A DNA stretch of 6,019 bases, taken from DASQUK01 sp035641315 (GTDB lineage Bacteria > Actinomycetota > Acidimicrobiia > Acidimicrobiales > VFJN01). Below are positions 5,911 through 6,019 of this stretch, in pieces (position 1 is the first letter of the stretch; each line of letters begins with the position of its first letter). The position numbers and the translations under genes are program-made. Below the pieces are notes generated by a model. The model had not been told where the DNA came from. It saw only the letters and a list, made by a program, of their open reading frames with translations, and did no database searches. The DNA is taken from positions 1-6,019 of the forward strand of contig DASQUK010000012.1 in the NCBI GenBank assembly GCA_035641315.1, in the 5' to 3' direction.

Positions 5911-6019
5911 ATGACGCAAGCACCATGCCCAGACACCATGGGACGGGCCGCCGATCCGAGCGTTTCCATGGGCTCGAACCTGAGTCCGGCCGTGGCGGTC
6001 CGGGACCTCGTGAAGACCC
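5911..6019 (+). CDS. Start of a further gene, probably an ABC ATPase (cut by window end)
   Basis: Only 36 codons are visible. The ATG at 5911 has AGGAG (5900-5904), overlapping the permease stop codon, 6 nt upstream, so it belongs to the same transcript. After about 25 residues of variable, Ser/Pro/Met-containing leader, the sequence AVAVRDLVKT matches the usual first strand of ABC ATPase domains ('V.V.dLvKtYg'). Walker A would fall about 30 residues past the window end. Downstream ATGs at 5938 and 5968 are in frame but lack ribosome binding sites. The call rests on this short motif only; another protein type cannot be excluded. Confidence 0.6.
   Translation, partial: MTQAPCPDTMGRAADPSVSMGSNLSPAVAVRDLVKT

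Overview
The window is high-GC DNA with strongly G/C-biased third codon positions. It carries a WhiB-like (Wbl) protein, a family essentially confined to Actinomycetota and their phages, and a large LAL/MalT-type LuxR regulator. This points to an actinobacterial chromosome; the genus cannot be fixed from the sequence. All supported genes lie on the + strand.

Layout. (1) Positions 96-326 hold a 76-aa protein of unknown function, followed at 402-3206 by a 934-aa LAL (large ATP-binding LuxR) transcription factor. (2) A 154-bp intergenic region (3207-3360) carries a tandem 8-bp repeat upstream of a -10-like hexamer. It leads into a two-gene unit: an 83-aa protein with a possible Sm-like fold (3361-3612) and a Wbl iron-sulfur protein (from 3618). 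The 3' end of the Wbl gene looks frameshifted: its natural C-terminal tail continues in the -1 frame to a stop at 3991, while the uninterrupted frame runs on to 4067. (3) A second copy of the same promoter/operator block (4004-4068), with identical internal spacing, precedes a second unit: a 33-aa single-helix membrane peptide (4099-4200), an ABC ATPase (4212-5141) and an ABC-2 permease (5143-5901). A further gene, probably another ABC ATPase, begins at 5911 and is cut off by the window end.

How it may work together (inference): the two matching promoter blocks suggest that the Sm-like/Wbl unit and the membrane peptide/ABC exporter unit form one regulon under one DNA-binding protein. The adjacent LAL regulator, which belongs to a family whose best-known member (MalT) binds direct repeats, is the first candidate; the Wbl protein is the second. 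The most interesting observations are the duplicated operator and the Wbl frameshift, which carries the open frame straight through the second operator.
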